A stretch of DNA of 37,007 nt from Acidilobaceae archaeon (GCA_026413755.1 JAOAKH010000011.1:1927-38933); one strand, 5' to 3'; counted from the first letter of the stretch, positions 16,072 to 25,640 are shown. Notes: a model not told the origin generated them from the letters alone. A program made the numbers and translations.

Positions 16072-17574
16072 GTGCCCCCTTTGGCGCCTCTGGTCTTCAT
16101 GAAGGAGATCAGGAAGGTGTACCCCGAGGGCACCGTTGCGCTGCGGGGAGCCAGCTTTGAGCTGCTGGAGGGGGAGGTCCACGCGCTCCTGGGCGAGAAC
16201 GGCGCCGGCAAGACCACCCTTATGAAGATCCTTTACGGGGAGCTGAGGCCCACCTCAGGGGAGATCTACTTCAGGGGGGAGAGGGTCTCCTTCAGGAGCC
16301 CCCAGGAGGCCATGAGGAGGGGCATAGCTATGGTCCACCAGTCCTTTGCGCTGGTGCCCACCTTCACAGTGCTGGAGAACCTCTACCTCGCGATCTCCTC
16401 GGTAAGGAAAGTGAGCCAGGGGGAGGTGAGGAGCAGGGCAGCGGAGCTCGGCAAGGAGCTAGGCATAGAGGTGCCGCTGAACGCCAGAGTGGAGCAGCTC
16501 CCGGCGGGGATGAGGCAGAGGGCTGAGATACTGAAGGCCCTGCTGCTGGAGGCAAAAGTGATCATACTCGACGAGCCCACCTCGCTCCTCACGCCCTTCG
16601 AGGCAGAGGCGCTGATAGCTCTCATAAGGAGGCTCAGGGCGAAGGGGGTCTCCTTTGTTTACGTAACCCACAAGCTAAGGGAGGTGAAGGAGGTAGCAGA
16701 CAGGGTCACCGTGCTCAGGAAAGGGCTCAACGTGGGCACCCTGCAAGCAAGGGAGACTAGCGAGGCAGAGATGGCTAAGCTCATGGTGGGGGCGGCGGTC
16801 GAGAGGGCTAAGAGAAGGCCGCCGAGGGAGGTGGGGGAGGTGGTGCTGGAGGTTGAAGGCCTGGTAGCGAGGGACGAGATGGGGGTGGAGAGGCTCAGGG
16901 GAGTTTCTTTCTCTGTGCGCGCGGGGGAAATAGTCGGCATAGCGGGCGTGCAGGGCAGCGGGCAGAGGGAGCTCGCTGAAGCTATAGCAGGGCTCAGGAG
17001 GCCAGAGAGGGGGTCGATAAGGGTGAGAGGAGTAGAGATCGCTGGCAAGCCCCCGAGGGAGGCGAGGAGGCTGGGCGTGCTTTACGTGCCGGAGCTAAGG
17101 GAGGAGGGGCTGGCGCTGGAGATGAACATAGTGGAGAACTCCATACTCGCAAGGCAGAGGGGGCACGCTAGGGGGCCCCTCGTGGACTGGGGCAGCGCGG
17201 AGGAGAGAGCGAGGGGGCTGGTGGAGAGGTTCAAGGTCGTTTTCGGCAGCCTGTGGGACAGGGCAGCGGCGCTCAGCGGCGGGAACCAGCAGAGGCTAAT
17301 GGTGGGGAGGGAGCTGAGCTCCCGCGGCGCCCTCCTAATAGCCCACGAGCCCACGCAGGGGCTGGACGTGACTTCGGCAGAGATGGTGAGGGAGGAAATC
17401 CTAAGGCTGAGGGACGAGGGCATGGCTGTGCTGCTCATATCCTCCGACCTAGACGAGGTGCTGGAGCTGAGCGATAGGGTGATAGTGCTGTTCGAGGGGA
17501 GAAGCGTGGGGGAGCTGAGGGGGGAGGAGGCAAGCATAGAAAAGGTGGGCCGGCTAATGGGTGGAGCAGCTTGA
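16072..17574 (+). CDS. Double-domain ABC transporter ATPase, nucleoside/sugar type
   Basis: Cytoplasmic ATPase that powers the importer. 500 residues with two fused nucleotide-binding domains. First domain: Walker A GENGAGKTTLMK near residue 45, switch MVHQSF, degenerate signature LPAGMRQRAEILKAL, Walker B VIILDEPTSLL. Second domain: altered Walker A GVQGSGQRELAEAI without the Lys, canonical signature LSGGNQQRLMVGRELS, Walker B region LLIAHEPTQGLDVTS. This asymmetry, with one good signature in each half, is characteristic of the CUT2/nucleoside class (RbsA, BmpB, NupA-like). The GTG 16072 start lacks a clear ribosome binding site; TTG 16081 is an alternative. The stop overlaps the next start as TTGA. 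Confidence 0.93.
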   Translation: MPPLAPLVFMKEIRKVYPEGTVALRGASFELLEGEVHALLGENGAGKTTLMKILYGELRPTSGEIYFRGERVSFRSPQEAMRRGIAMVHQSFALVPTFTVLENLYLAISSVRKVSQGEVRSRAAELGKELGIEVPLNARVEQLPAGMRQRAEILKALLLEAKVIILDEPTSLLTPFEAEALIALIRRLRAKGVSFVYVTHKLREVKEVADRVTVLRKGLNVGTLQARETSEAEMAKLMVGAAVERAKRRPPREVGEVVLEVEGLVARDEMGVERLRGVSFSVRAGEIVGIAGVQGSGQRELAEAIAGLRRPERGSIRVRGVEIAGKPPREARRLGVLYVPELREEGLALEMNIVENSILARQRGHARGPLVDWGSAEERARGLVERFKVVFGSLWDRAAALSGGNQQRLMVGRELSSRGALLIAHEPTQGLDVTSAEMVREEILRLRDEGMAVLLISSDLDEVLELSDRVIVLFEGRSVGELRGEEASIEKVGRLMGGAA

Positions 17575-18539
17575 TCGCGGCGCTCTCAGAGGTAGCCCTC
17601 GCGCTCGCTGCAGCCCTAGCCTTCAGCTCCCTGCTGCTGCTCGCGCTCGGCTACGATGCCGCCTCTAGCCTGCTTACGATGTTCTCCTACGGCTTCGGCA
17701 ACCCGGAGTACTTGGCAGCTGTTGCGGCGCCGCTGGTGCTGAGCGCCCTGGCCTTCCTGATCCCCTTCAAGGCGGGGATGTTCAACATAGGCGGCGAGGG
17801 CCAAGCGTACCTTGGGGCGCTGCTGTTCCTCTACGCCTCGCAGGGGCTGGGGGCGCTGGGGATAGCTGCGGGCGCCCTCGCAGGGGCTCTCCTGGGAGGC
17901 CTCGTGGGGGCGCTGAGGGCCTTCCTGGGGGTGAACGAGGTCATAGCGTCTATCATGATCAACTGGACGCTGTTCTACGTCACCCTCTTCTCCGTGAGCA
18001 AGTACCTCACCCATCCGGAGTACCCGCACAGGTCCATAGACGTGGGGTTCTCCCTCGGCGCGCCCTACTCCCTCCTCCTTGCCGCGCTGGCAGCGCTGGC
18101 AGCCTACGCGCTCCTCTACAGGACCCTGCTGGGCTACGAGATAAGGGTCGTGGGGAGCTCGCCGAGGGCTGCAGCATACGCTGGCATTGACGCAAGGCGC
18201 GCTGCCGTCATCAGCATGGCCATAGGGGGCCTCTTCGGAGGCCTTGCAGGCACTCTGAAGGTCATGTACGTAGGGCATATAGACGCCACCATGTCTGCCC
18301 TCTTCGGCGTGGGCTTCCTCGGCATAGGCGTAGCGCTCATAGGCAGAGCTAACCCCCTAGGCTCAGTTGCCTCAGCGCTGCTGCTCGCGGGCATGATCAT
18401 TGGGGGCCATTGGATGGAGCTGAGGCTCGGCACTCCCCCCGAGCTTACCGATGTGATAGTGGGGACCACGGTGCTGGTGCTCTCTGCCCCCTACGCGCTG
18501 AAGCTCCTCCTGAAGGGTGGGGGCCTTGGTGGAGGCTGA
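17571..18539 (+). CDS. Nucleoside-type ABC transporter permease 1 (BPD_transp_2 family)
   Basis: Inner channel subunit of the importer; 322 residues, about eight to ten hydrophobic segments. It carries the class motif FKAGMFNIGGEGQAYLGALL near residue 67, the cytoplasmic loop that contacts the ATPase, and GLNEV-type GVNEVIASIMINWTLFY, both seen in NupB/YufP-like proteins. Start TTG 17571 overlaps the stop of the ATPase gene and has GGTGGAG upstream. It pairs with the second permease gene that follows at once. Confidence 0.92.
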   Translation: MIAALSEVALALAAALAFSSLLLLALGYDAASSLLTMFSYGFGNPEYLAAVAAPLVLSALAFLIPFKAGMFNIGGEGQAYLGALLFLYASQGLGALGIAAGALAGALLGGLVGALRAFLGVNEVIASIMINWTLFYVTLFSVSKYLTHPEYPHRSIDVGFSLGAPYSLLLAALAALAAYALLYRTLLGYEIRVVGSSPRAAAYAGIDARRAAVISMAIGGLFGGLAGTLKVMYVGHIDATMSALFGVGFLGIGVALIGRANPLGSVASALLLAGMIIGGHWMELRLGTPPELTDVIVGTTVLVLSAPYALKLLLKGGGLGGG

Positions 18540-19410
18540 GCTGTGGGCCTTCATAGCTGTCTCCTCAGTAGCTTACATGACGCCCATACTGTTGGTGACC
18601 ATCGGGGAGATCATAGCAGAGAGGAGCGGCGTGGTGAACATAGGCGTGGAGGGCATCCTGCTAGCTTCTGCGTTCGCTGCAGTTGCTGCTGCCTTCTTCT
18701 CAGGGAGCGCAGCTTTGGGGGTAGCTTCCGGCGCCCTCGCCGGGGCCCTCATAGGCGCCCTCTTCGGCCTTTTCGCCGTATATCTGAGGGCGGATCAAAT
18801 AATAGCTGGCCTCGCCATAAACCTATCTTCATACGGCTTCACGGTCCTCGGCCTCATAGCCCTCTGGGGCCACCACGGCGCTTCCCCTAGGGTCGAGGCG
18901 GAGCTCCCGTACTTCAGCCTGGGCCAAGGCTCAGTTCCCCTACTCTCGCTCCTAGCCCTCCTGATCGCGGCCGTTGCCTGGCTGCTCCTCTTCCGCACGA
19001 GGGCTGGGCTGGCGCTCAGGGCATGCGGCGAAGAGCCCAGCGCAGCCTATGCTATGGGCGTTAACGTGCGCCTCTACAGGATGGCGGCAGTTGTGTTGGG
19101 GGGCGCGCTGGCTGGCCTCGGGGGCTCCTTCCTTGCGCTGGAGCTGGCGGGGAGCTTCACTAGGGGGATGAGCGCGGGCATGGGCTTCATAGCTCTAGCA
19201 AACGTGGCCTTTAGCGGCTGGAACCCGTTGCCTGCCATACTAGGGGCTTACGTCTTCGGCTTCCTGAGCGCTGCAGCAGATGCACTCCAGCAGGAGGTAG
19301 GGTACGCTTACTTGCTAAAGACCCTCCCCTACCTCGGCACGCTTGCCGCAGCAGCGCTCCTGGGGCGGCGCTCAATAAGGCCCCCGCAGAGGCTCGGCGT
19401 GCCCTTCTAG
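18517..19410 (+). CDS. Nucleoside-type ABC transporter permease 2 (BPD_transp_2 family)
   Basis: Second channel subunit, 297 residues from GTG 18517; TTG 18526 or GTG 18529 are possible starts and would shorten it by three or four residues. It shows the NupC/YufQ-like beginning MTPILLVTIGEIIAERSGVV followed by NIGVEGILL, then FRTRAGLALRACGEEPSAAY, a conserved coupling loop, and AGMGFIALANVAFSGWNPLP near the C-terminal end. It overlaps the first permease gene by about 23 bases, so the two should be made in equal amounts. A C/T-rich stretch follows the stop (19411-19440) and may end the operon transcript. Confidence 0.92.
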   Translation: MGALVEAELWAFIAVSSVAYMTPILLVTIGEIIAERSGVVNIGVEGILLASAFAAVAAAFFSGSAALGVASGALAGALIGALFGLFAVYLRADQIIAGLAINLSSYGFTVLGLIALWGHHGASPRVEAELPYFSLGQGSVPLLSLLALLIAAVAWLLLFRTRAGLALRACGEEPSAAYAMGVNVRLYRMAAVVLGGALAGLGGSFLALELAGSFTRGMSAGMGFIALANVAFSGWNPLPAILGAYVFGFLSAAADALQQEVGYAYLLKTLPYLGTLAAAALLGRRSIRPPQRLGVPF

Positions 19411-19449
19411 CCTATTTCTCCCCGCTCCTCCCCTCCCGAGGGGCTCTGC

Positions 19450-20310
19450 ATGCTGGTGCTGGCGGGCTACGGGCTGTCAGCTAGGGGCGTCACGAGGGAG
19501 CTAGAGGAGGAGCTAGAGAGGGCGGACGTGATCTATGCAGAGCAGTACACCATGCCCTCAGCCGCCTGGCTGGAGGAGGCAGTGAGGAAGTATGGCAGCA
19601 AGGCGGTCCTAGCATCCAGGAGCGCCCTGGAGGAGAGCTCCCGCAAGGTAGTGGAGGAGGCCAGGAGCAAGAGGGTGGTGATCCTCACCGCAGGAGACCC
19701 GCTTATAGCCACCTCGCACTTAGCGCTCCTGGCAGAGGCAGCGGAGGCTGGGGTGGAGTTCAAGTACTTGCCCGCAGCCTCGGGCGTTTGCGCAGCGAAG
19801 GCCTTCAGCGGGCTTAACTACTATCGCTTCGGGAGGACCGCCACGGTCCCAGGCCCCTGGAAGGGCTTCAAGCCATACAGCATCGCAGCCTACATATACG
19901 GCAACCTATGCGTGGACCTCCACACGCTCCTGCTGCTCGACGTCTCTGACGAGGGGAGGCAGCTCTCGCCTGCCGAGGCAGCTGCCGCTGTGCTGGAGGC
20001 AGAGGAGGCGCTGGAGAGGGAGCTCAGCTACGTGGGCCTGCTCAGGCTGCTCCCGGCGCTCGTGATCGAGAGGGCCGGCATGGAGGGGGCTAGGCTAAGG
20101 CCTTACGACAGCCTCCAGCGCCTCAGCCTCTCCCGCGAGGCCTTCGCGGAGCCCAGCAGCATAGCCGTGCCGGCTCCCCTCAACAGGGTGGAGGTCTGGC
20201 TGGCCTCAGCGCTCTCGGGGAGGAGGCTGGAGGGGTGGGCCAGCAGGCTCGCGCCGAGAGAGGACATGTGCGTGCTCTACTCGCGGATCATGGGTTGGCT
20301 CTCCAGCTAG
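19450..20310 (+). CDS. dphB: Diphthine synthase DphB
   Basis: S-adenosylmethionine-dependent methyltransferase that methylates the modified histidine of elongation factor 2 in diphthamide biosynthesis. 286 residues from ATG 19450. Family signs in order are the tetrapyrrole-methylase-like N-terminus LVLAGYGLSARGVTRELEEE, ADVIYAEQYTMPSA, the SAM-loop LTAGDPLIATSHLAL near residue 80, PAASGVCAAKAFSGLNYYRFGRTATVPGPW, and LLLLDVSDEGRQLSPAEA. Slightly longer than many archaeal homologues. It overlaps the convergent atpI stop by the four bases CTAG. The cytoplasmic location and single-gene layout are normal. Confidence 0.94.
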   Translation: MLVLAGYGLSARGVTRELEEELERADVIYAEQYTMPSAAWLEEAVRKYGSKAVLASRSALEESSRKVVEEARSKRVVILTAGDPLIATSHLALLAEAAEAGVEFKYLPAASGVCAAKAFSGLNYYRFGRTATVPGPWKGFKPYSIAAYIYGNLCVDLHTLLLLDVSDEGRQLSPAEAAAAVLEAEEALERELSYVGLLRLLPALVIERAGMEGARLRPYDSLQRLSLSREAFAEPSSIAVPAPLNRVEVWLASALSGRRLEGWASRLAPREDMCVLYSRIMGWLSS

Positions 20311-22343
20311 CTGCCCCTCACCACCACCCTAACGCCGGGGAGGGAGATGGGCGTGAAGGGCACGCCGCTGCCAGAGTAGAACTTGCTGAACCACTCGTAG
20401 AAGTGGAGCCTTAAGCTTTGAGCGAAAGCGAGGATGCCCTCCAGCGCAGTAACTATTATGTTGCCTATAATGTAGACCGCTATGCCGAGGGCTATGCCGA
20501 AGATCCCCGCGCCTGCAAGGGTCTTGTAGATCAGCGCTAGGGCCATCATTATGCTCGCGTGCGCAAGCGAGAGGGCCATGATCCTTAGGAAGCTAGGTAT
20601 GTTGCCCAGCGCCATTAGCAAAGCCTCGAAGGCCTCCACAGCTCCCTTGGCTAGCCCCGGCAGCGGGCTGTGGCCGTGGAGGGCTCCAACGATTGCCTCG
20701 CCCAAGAGCAGCCACGCCAGGGAGCCCGCTATCGCCAGGAGCAGCAGCCTGCCAGCAAAGCTCTCGCCGCCGAGGGCCAGGAGGGCCTCGCCCAGCAGCC
20801 CCCCTGCTGCCCGGGCGTCGAAGAGGAAGAGGAAAGGAGAGGTGACGGAGAAGAAGAAGAGGAAGCGGGGCACCTTTACTGCCATGGCTTCCTCCAGCTC
20901 TCCCCTCAGGTAGGAGTTAACTATGCCCAGCAGGCTGCCGAAGCTCAGCATGAAAGCTGCGGCCCAGAGGCTTATCGATATGGACCTGAACAGCAGCTCC
21001 TCTACCAGCTCAGCGAGCCCATGCTCTATTGCATACGTGGGCAGCGCCAGGGGCGGCGTCTTAAGGCCTAGGGCCTTCCAGAAGGAGGGTAGGTGGATCA
21101 GCTCGGCCGGCAGAGGGCCGAAGAGCTCCCCTGCCAAGAGGCCCGCCGCGACGGCTGCAAAGCCGAGCACCGAGATCACGAAGGCCCAGTCGGGGCTCCT
21201 CTTCCTGAGGTAGAAGTAGGCAAAGAGCACCAGCAGCAACCCATGGCCCGCGTCGGGGAACATGAGCGCGAAGGCTATGGGGAAGGTCACGGCGAGGAAG
21301 AGCGTGGGGATCACCTCGTCGGGAGAGGGCTCGCCGTAGAGCCTCACTATGTTGTGGAAGGGCTTTAGCCAGGGGGGAAGGCTCACCTTAGTAACCCTTG
21401 ACTCCCCCTTCACAACGCCAAGCCTCAGCAAGCCGTGAGCCCCTCCCGTCTCCTCCTCGAGGGCCGCCTCTAGCCTCCTCACGTCCCCCTCGTCTACGTA
21501 GCCCCTCATGATCGCAGTGGTCCTAGTCTCGTGGGTGCTGGCCAAGATCTTGAAGATCTCCCTGTACGCGCTCATGTAGGTATAGTAATACCTCAGCTCC
21601 TCGCTGCGCGAGAGCAGGTCCTTCCTGAGCCCCTCTATCTCCTCCCTCAGCCGCGCCAGCTCCTGGGAGACGAGCGCATATGCTTCCGCAGGGCTGCCGG
21701 GGAGCTCCTTGGGGATCGTGACGAGCGTGACCCCTTTCTTTAGCATGGCAGTAACTATGGCCCTCATCCTGTCGCTCCTTGCAGCCACTGCCAGCAGTAC
21801 CTCCCTCTCCCCCTCTGCTGCCAGGAGGGCCCCGTGGGACTGCGCCAGTTCCTCCAGATCTCTCAGGAGGCCTGCTGGCGCTATGCCCACAGCCAGCTGC
21901 AGCCTGGCGCCCTCCATAACAGATCGCAGGTCCACCTTGATCTCCTTCAGGGGCTCCAGCTGGAGCTTCAGCTTCTCCAGCTCCTGCGCCCTAGCCCTCG
22001 CGCCTAGGAGCCTGCTCACCCCCTCCTCGTAAAATCTATCCAGCTCGGCGTACCTGCTCACGTATGCTTGGAAGGACTCTCCCCAATCAGAGACCTCTAT
22101 CTCGAGCCCCGGCTCTGGGCTGGGCTCGAGGCCCAGGGCAGCGAAGTAGGAGGATATCTTAGAGACCCTCTCTGAGGCCTGGGAGAAGAGAGACTTGAAC
22201 TTTGAGGAGGTCGAGCCGGGGAACTCGCGGGGAGGCTCCTCCACGTGGAACAAGCCCTCCATTGAAAGCCTTGCCACAACGGCGTCGTACTTGCTTTTCG
22301 GCACTAGCAGCAGCACTTCCTCTAGCCGGCGCGCCCTCAGCAA
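20307..22343 (-). CDS. atpI: A-type ATP synthase subunit I (a)
   Basis: Membrane stator subunit that holds the two ion half-channels against the rotor ring. 678 residues from TTG 22343. The N-terminal half (1-330) is hydrophilic with long coiled-coil stretches; the C-terminal half has about seven or eight membrane helices, including the conserved PTLFLAVTFPIAFALMFPDA and the helix SFLRIMALSLAHASIMMALA with the essential arginine. Start context GGGAG four to five bases before TTG. It is separated from the F-E-A genes by two plus-strand genes, so it has its own promoter. No subunit K gene is visible beside it. Confidence 0.95.
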   Translation of the reverse strand: MLRARRLEEVLLLVPKSKYDAVVARLSMEGLFHVEEPPREFPGSTSSKFKSLFSQASERVSKISSYFAALGLEPSPEPGLEIEVSDWGESFQAYVSRYAELDRFYEEGVSRLLGARARAQELEKLKLQLEPLKEIKVDLRSVMEGARLQLAVGIAPAGLLRDLEELAQSHGALLAAEGEREVLLAVAARSDRMRAIVTAMLKKGVTLVTIPKELPGSPAEAYALVSQELARLREEIEGLRKDLLSRSEELRYYYTYMSAYREIFKILASTHETRTTAIMRGYVDEGDVRRLEAALEEETGGAHGLLRLGVVKGESRVTKVSLPPWLKPFHNIVRLYGEPSPDEVIPTLFLAVTFPIAFALMFPDAGHGLLLVLFAYFYLRKRSPDWAFVISVLGFAAVAAGLLAGELFGPLPAELIHLPSFWKALGLKTPPLALPTYAIEHGLAELVEELLFRSISISLWAAAFMLSFGSLLGIVNSYLRGELEEAMAVKVPRFLFFFSVTSPFLFLFDARAAGGLLGEALLALGGESFAGRLLLLAIAGSLAWLLLGEAIVGALHGHSPLPGLAKGAVEAFEALLMALGNIPSFLRIMALSLAHASIMMALALIYKTLAGAGIFGIALGIAVYIIGNIIVTALEGILAFAQSLRLHFYEWFSKFYSGSGVPFTPISLPGVRVVVRGS

Positions 22344-22375
22344 CTGCGCTCCCGCCTCCCCTCCCTCCCCTAACC

Positions 22376-22382
22376 TTATATT
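22376..22382 (+). promoter_or_regulatory. TATA box for the adenosine-specific kinase family gene
   Basis: CTTATATTC region; transcription would begin near 22404, at the GTG start 22406, so the mRNA would be leaderless. Confidence 0.6.
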
Positions 22383-22405
22383 CCCTAGGCAGGGAGCGGA
22401 GGGCG

Positions 22406-22903
22406 GTGAGGCCCTTGGAAGTTAGGATAGAAGTGGTGGAGATACCCATGCCGGAGGGCGTTAACGTAATAATAGGGAAAACTCACTTCATAAAGAGCGT
22501 TGAGGACCTATACGAGGCCATGGCGACAAGCCACGCAAACATAAAGTTCGGGCTGTGCATGAACGAGGCCTCCGGCAAGAGGCTGGTGAGGCACGACGGG
22601 AACGACGAGGAGCTGAGGAAGCTTGCCATAGAGGCCTGCCTCAGGATAGGCGTGGGGCACCTCTTCGTGATCTACATGAAAGGCGGCTGGCCCATAAACG
22701 TGCTGAACGACCTGAAGATGGTGCAGGAGGTGGTTTCCCTGGAGGCGGCAACAGCTAACCCTGTGCGCGTTGTCGTGGCAGACCTGGGCGAGCAGAGGGC
22801 CCTGCTCGGCATAGCGGACGGCTTCAAGCCCCTGGGCGTGGAGGGGGAGGAGCACGTAAAGGAGAGGAAGGAGTTCCTGCGCAAAATAGGCTACAAGAGG
22901 TAA
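22406..22903 (+). CDS. Adenosine-specific kinase family protein (DUF355)
   Basis: Member of the small archaeal and thermophile family annotated as adenosine-specific kinase from a crystal structure; the physiological role is poorly settled. 165 residues from GTG 22406, chosen because the TATA box places the transcript start there; TTG 22415 is an alternative with GGTGAGG upstream. Diagnostic blocks are MPEGVNVIIGKTHFIKSVED, LYEAMATSHANIKFGLCMNE, ASGKRLVRHDGNDEELRKLA, GVGHLFVIYMKGGWPINVLN and EAATANPVRVVVADLGEQRA. The length and block order match the whole family. Much longer upstream readings cross the promoter and lie over the atpI start, and are not credible. Confidence 0.9.
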   Translation: MRPLEVRIEVVEIPMPEGVNVIIGKTHFIKSVEDLYEAMATSHANIKFGLCMNEASGKRLVRHDGNDEELRKLAIEACLRIGVGHLFVIYMKGGWPINVLNDLKMVQEVVSLEAATANPVRVVVADLGEQRALLGIADGFKPLGVEGEEHVKERKEFLRKIGYKR

Positions 22904-22949
22904 ACGCATATATCCTCTAAAGGCTTCCCCATAGCTTTGGTGTCATTCT

Positions 22950-23198
22950 TTGAAGAGGGGTTCCCTGGTAGATATACTCTCCCGTCGGGACCCCCACGGG
23001 TATTACGTAATACCCTTGAAAGCGGAAGGGAGAGAGCTCGTGGAGAAGATCCTCAGCCAGCACGGGGAGCAGGCAAAGCTGGTAGAATCAAAGGACGTCG
23101 TGCTAGTGCGCATAAAGTCCCGCAGCATGGCTGAAAAGATAGCGAGGGCAGCGGAGAGGAGGAACCTGCTGGCAGTGGAGGAGGACGAGGAGGTCTAG
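22950..23198 (+). CDS. Uncharacterised small protein, 82 residues
   Basis: I do not recognise this protein. It is read from TTG 22950, with a TATA-like CATATATCC at about 22907-22915 and GGTG at 22939-22942. It is soluble and highly charged, with an alternating beta-alpha-beta-alpha look ([20 protein letters not shown], then [20 protein letters not shown]), an acidic C-terminal tail EEDEEV, and no Cys or His pairs. It is transcribed with or just after the adenosine-specific kinase gene and its stop overlaps the atpA stop by CTAG. The codon use and GC level look native. Position between ATP synthase genes is suggestive but does not show a role. Confidence 0.65.
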   Translation: MKRGSLVDILSRRDPHGYYVIPLKAEGRELVEKILSQHGEQAKLVESKDVVLVRIKSRSMAEKIARAAERRNLLAVEEDEEV

Positions 23199-24991
23199 GC
23201 TATCTCAGCCCTAAGGCTCTCCAGGGCCTCCTCCACGGCTTTCTCGAGCTCCTCGATCTTCTCGAGCTCCTCGTTCCTTATGGTGAACTTGGCCTTAGCC
23301 ATATCTGCGTAGAGCCTGCCGAGGGCCTCCTTTATCCTTGCAACAGTTACCCCTGCCCTCACCAGCTCCTCCGCCTTCTTGTGGAAGCTCATGATCATGC
23401 GCATGAGCTTGAACTGCTTTTGCGGCGTGGAGAAGGCGTCTATTGGGTCGTAGGCGTTCTGCTTCAGGAAGCCGTCTTTCAGGAGCCTTGCAGTCTCGAG
23501 CACCAGCTTGTCCTTCTCGCTTAGGCTTTCAGTGCCTATGATCCTCACTATCTCCTGCAGCTCAGCCTCCTTGAGCAATATGTTCATTGCCTCGTCCCTT
23601 AGCCTCTTCCAGCTGGGATCTACGTTCTTGTGCCACCAGTCCGCCACTAGGTCTACATAGGCGCTGTAGCTCACCAGCCAGTTTATGGCAGGGTAGTGCC
23701 TGCTGTACGCAAGCCTCGTGTCCAGAGCCCAGAAGACCCTGGTGAACCTCATGGTGTGGCTTGTGACGGGCTCGCTGAAGTCCCCGCCGGGCGGGCTAAC
23801 TGCCCCTACTAGCGTGACGCTGCCCACCCTCTCCGGGCTGCCGAGCGCTATGACTCTGCCGGCCCTCTCGTAGAACTCCGCAAGCCTTGAGGGAAGGTAG
23901 CTGGGGTAGCCCTCCTCTGCAGGCATTTCCTCCAGCCTGCCGCCGAGCTCCCTAAGCGCCTCTGCCCACCTGCTCGTTGAATCAGCAACTAGCAGCACGT
24001 CGTAGCCCATGTCCCTGTAGTACTCTGCGAGCGTTACCCCCACGTAAATGCTCGCCTCCCTTGCAGAGACGGGCATGTTGCTGGTGTTCGCAATGAGTAT
24101 TGTCCTGTCCATGAGGGGCTTCCCGGACCAGGGGTCCTTGTACTTGGGGAAGCGCTCGAGGACCTCCGTCATCTCGTTGCCGCGCTCCCCGCAGCCTATG
24201 TAAACAACGACCTGCGCCTGGCTCCACTGGGCGAGCGAGTGCAGCGTTACCGTTTTCCCTGTCCCGAAGCCGCCGGGTATAGCGCCTGTACCTCCCTTGA
24301 CCATGGGGAAGAGCGTGTCCAGGATCCTCGTGCCAGTGATCAGGGCCTCGGTGGGCTCCAGCTTTCTTGCAAAGGGCCTGGGGAGCCTGACGGGCCACCT
24401 GTGGTAGAGCTTTACCTCCTGCACCCTCTCCCCATGCTGCACCTCCGCCACCACGTCCTCGACGCTGTAGTCCCCCTCCGGCGCCAGCCTCACCAGGGTG
24501 CCGCTAACGTTGGGGGGCACCATAACGTTGTGCCTGATTATGCTAGTTTCCTGCACATAGCCGATCACGTCCCCTCCCCTGACCTTGCTGCCGGGATCCA
24601 GCTGTGCCGGCACGAAGTGGTACTTCCTCTCCCTACTCAGGGCGTTTACCTTTATGCCCCTCTCTATGAATATGCTCCTCTCCGGCGCCTTTGCCTCGAG
24701 TATGCCCTTTATGACGGGGAGGGGCCTCTGGATGCCGTCGAAGATGGTCCCAAGCAGCCCGGGACCCAGCTCAACGCTGAGGGGGCCGCCCGTCCCCTCC
24801 ACTGGCTCCCCCGGGGAGAGGCCGCTTGTGGACTCATAGACCTGCACGTAAGCCCTGTCCCCCTTGATCCTCGTTATCTCCCCTATCAGCCCCTCCCTGC
24901 CGACCCTCACCATTTCGTACATCTGAGCCCCTGCCATGCCCTCAGCTACCACAAGAGGCCCTGCTATCCTCTCTATCCTCCCCTTCACCAT
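23195..24991 (-). CDS. atpA: A-type ATP synthase catalytic subunit A
   Basis: Catalytic, nucleotide-binding subunit of the A1 head. 598 residues from ATG 24991, normal for the family. Walker A GGFGTGKT at residues 240-247; the A-specific non-homologous region follows the N-terminal barrel (about 110-190, [20 protein letters not shown]). Catalytic-site blocks include [39 protein letters not shown] and [20 protein letters not shown]. It ends in a helical, acidic C-terminal domain. It lies 16 bases after the stop of atpE and is probably on the same transcript. Subunit B would be expected next but is not; the minus strand is followed by convergent plus-strand genes. Confidence 0.97.
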   Translation of the reverse strand: MVKGRIERIAGPLVVAEGMAGAQMYEMVRVGREGLIGEITRIKGDRAYVQVYESTSGLSPGEPVEGTGGPLSVELGPGLLGTIFDGIQRPLPVIKGILEAKAPERSIFIERGIKVNALSRERKYHFVPAQLDPGSKVRGGDVIGYVQETSIIRHNVMVPPNVSGTLVRLAPEGDYSVEDVVAEVQHGERVQEVKLYHRWPVRLPRPFARKLEPTEALITGTRILDTLFPMVKGGTGAIPGGFGTGKTVTLHSLAQWSQAQVVVYIGCGERGNEMTEVLERFPKYKDPWSGKPLMDRTILIANTSNMPVSAREASIYVGVTLAEYYRDMGYDVLLVADSTSRWAEALRELGGRLEEMPAEEGYPSYLPSRLAEFYERAGRVIALGSPERVGSVTLVGAVSPPGGDFSEPVTSHTMRFTRVFWALDTRLAYSRHYPAINWLVSYSAYVDLVADWWHKNVDPSWKRLRDEAMNILLKEAELQEIVRIIGTESLSEKDKLVLETARLLKDGFLKQNAYDPIDAFSTPQKQFKLMRMIMSFHKKAEELVRAGVTVARIKEALGRLYADMAKAKFTIRNEELEKIEELEKAVEEALESLRAEIA

Positions 24992-25007
24992 CTCTGCTCA
25001 CCGCTCG

Positions 25008-25613
25008 CTACTCTAGCAGAGCCTTTAACGCTGAGTGCCTTAGCCTTGCCTCGTTCCTGCTCAACAAAAGATCTATGCTGTAGTCCAACTTCAGCTCCCC
25101 TCCTCTTACCTCGGCTATTATGCCCCCCAAGATCTTCGCAGAGGCCGGGGAGACCTTTACGCCGTAGCGCGAGGCCAAACTCCTTACCAGCTCCATGTCC
25201 TCCGCTGAGGCCCTGATCTCCACCTCCTCTGCTCCCCCTGCCTCCGCGATAGCCCTCTCGATGGCCCTCCTCAGGAACTGCTCGTACCACTCCTCTCCCT
25301 TCGCCTTCAGCAGCCTCTCCACGCCTCTCCTGAGAGCCTCGTCCACCAGCTCGTTTCTCCTCTCTGCCACCTTCGAGCGCAGCTCGAACTCGAGCTTCGA
25401 GCGGAGGCTTCTCACCTGCTCCTCCAGCAGCGAGAACTCCTCTGCGAGCCTCCTCTCCGCCTCTAGGAGGGCTTTCCTATAGCTCTCCTCGAGGAGCCTC
25501 TGGGAGGCCTCGTAGGCCTCCTCAAGGGTCTTGTGAGACCTCTCGAGCTCCTCCCTCGCTGCCTCCCTAGCCAGCTTCTCCGGATCTCCTGCTATCTTCA
25601 AGCCCTTTCCCAC
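25008..25613 (-). CDS. atpE: A-type ATP synthase subunit E
   Basis: Peripheral stalk subunit; pairs with subunit H to hold the catalytic head still. 201 residues. The N-terminal half (about 15-110) is one long charged helix typical of subunit E; the C-terminal half is the globular EVEIRASAEDMELVRSLASR and KILGGIIAEVRGGELKLDYS, where the GG(I/V) and the D(Y/N)S(I/L)D blocks are conserved. A strong TATA box at 25633-25640 puts the transcript start at about 25611-25613, so GTG 25613 is probably leaderless. TTG 25601 would shorten it by four residues. Confidence 0.93.
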   Translation of the reverse strand: MGKGLKIAGDPEKLAREAAREELERSHKTLEEAYEASQRLLEESYRKALLEAERRLAEEFSLLEEQVRSLRSKLEFELRSKVAERRNELVDEALRRGVERLLKAKGEEWYEQFLRRAIERAIAEAGGAEEVEIRASAEDMELVRSLASRYGVKVSPASAKILGGIIAEVRGGELKLDYSIDLLLSRNEARLRHSALKALLE

Positions 25614-25632
25614 GCCCCTAGCTCGTTGCGGC

Positions 25633-25640
25633 TTTATAAG
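25633..25640 (-). promoter_or_regulatory. TATA box inside the atpF-atpE gap
   Basis: Minus strand CTTATAAA, overlapping the atpF stop region. It gives the E and A genes a promoter of their own in addition to read-through from atpF. The predicted transcript start coincides with the atpE start codon. Confidence 0.7.

Noticed and set aside
22202-22405. A longer form of the adenosine-specific kinase family protein starting at 22202
   Set aside because: The extra 68 residues are Ser/Pro/Arg-rich, lie opposite the atpI start and cross the TATA box at 22376; the family begins near 22406.
24239-25216. A 325-codon plus-strand frame across atpA and atpE
   Set aside because: Antisense shadow of two genes with strong family matches; composition (Leu, Pro, His, Arg) is typical of a shadow in GC-rich DNA.
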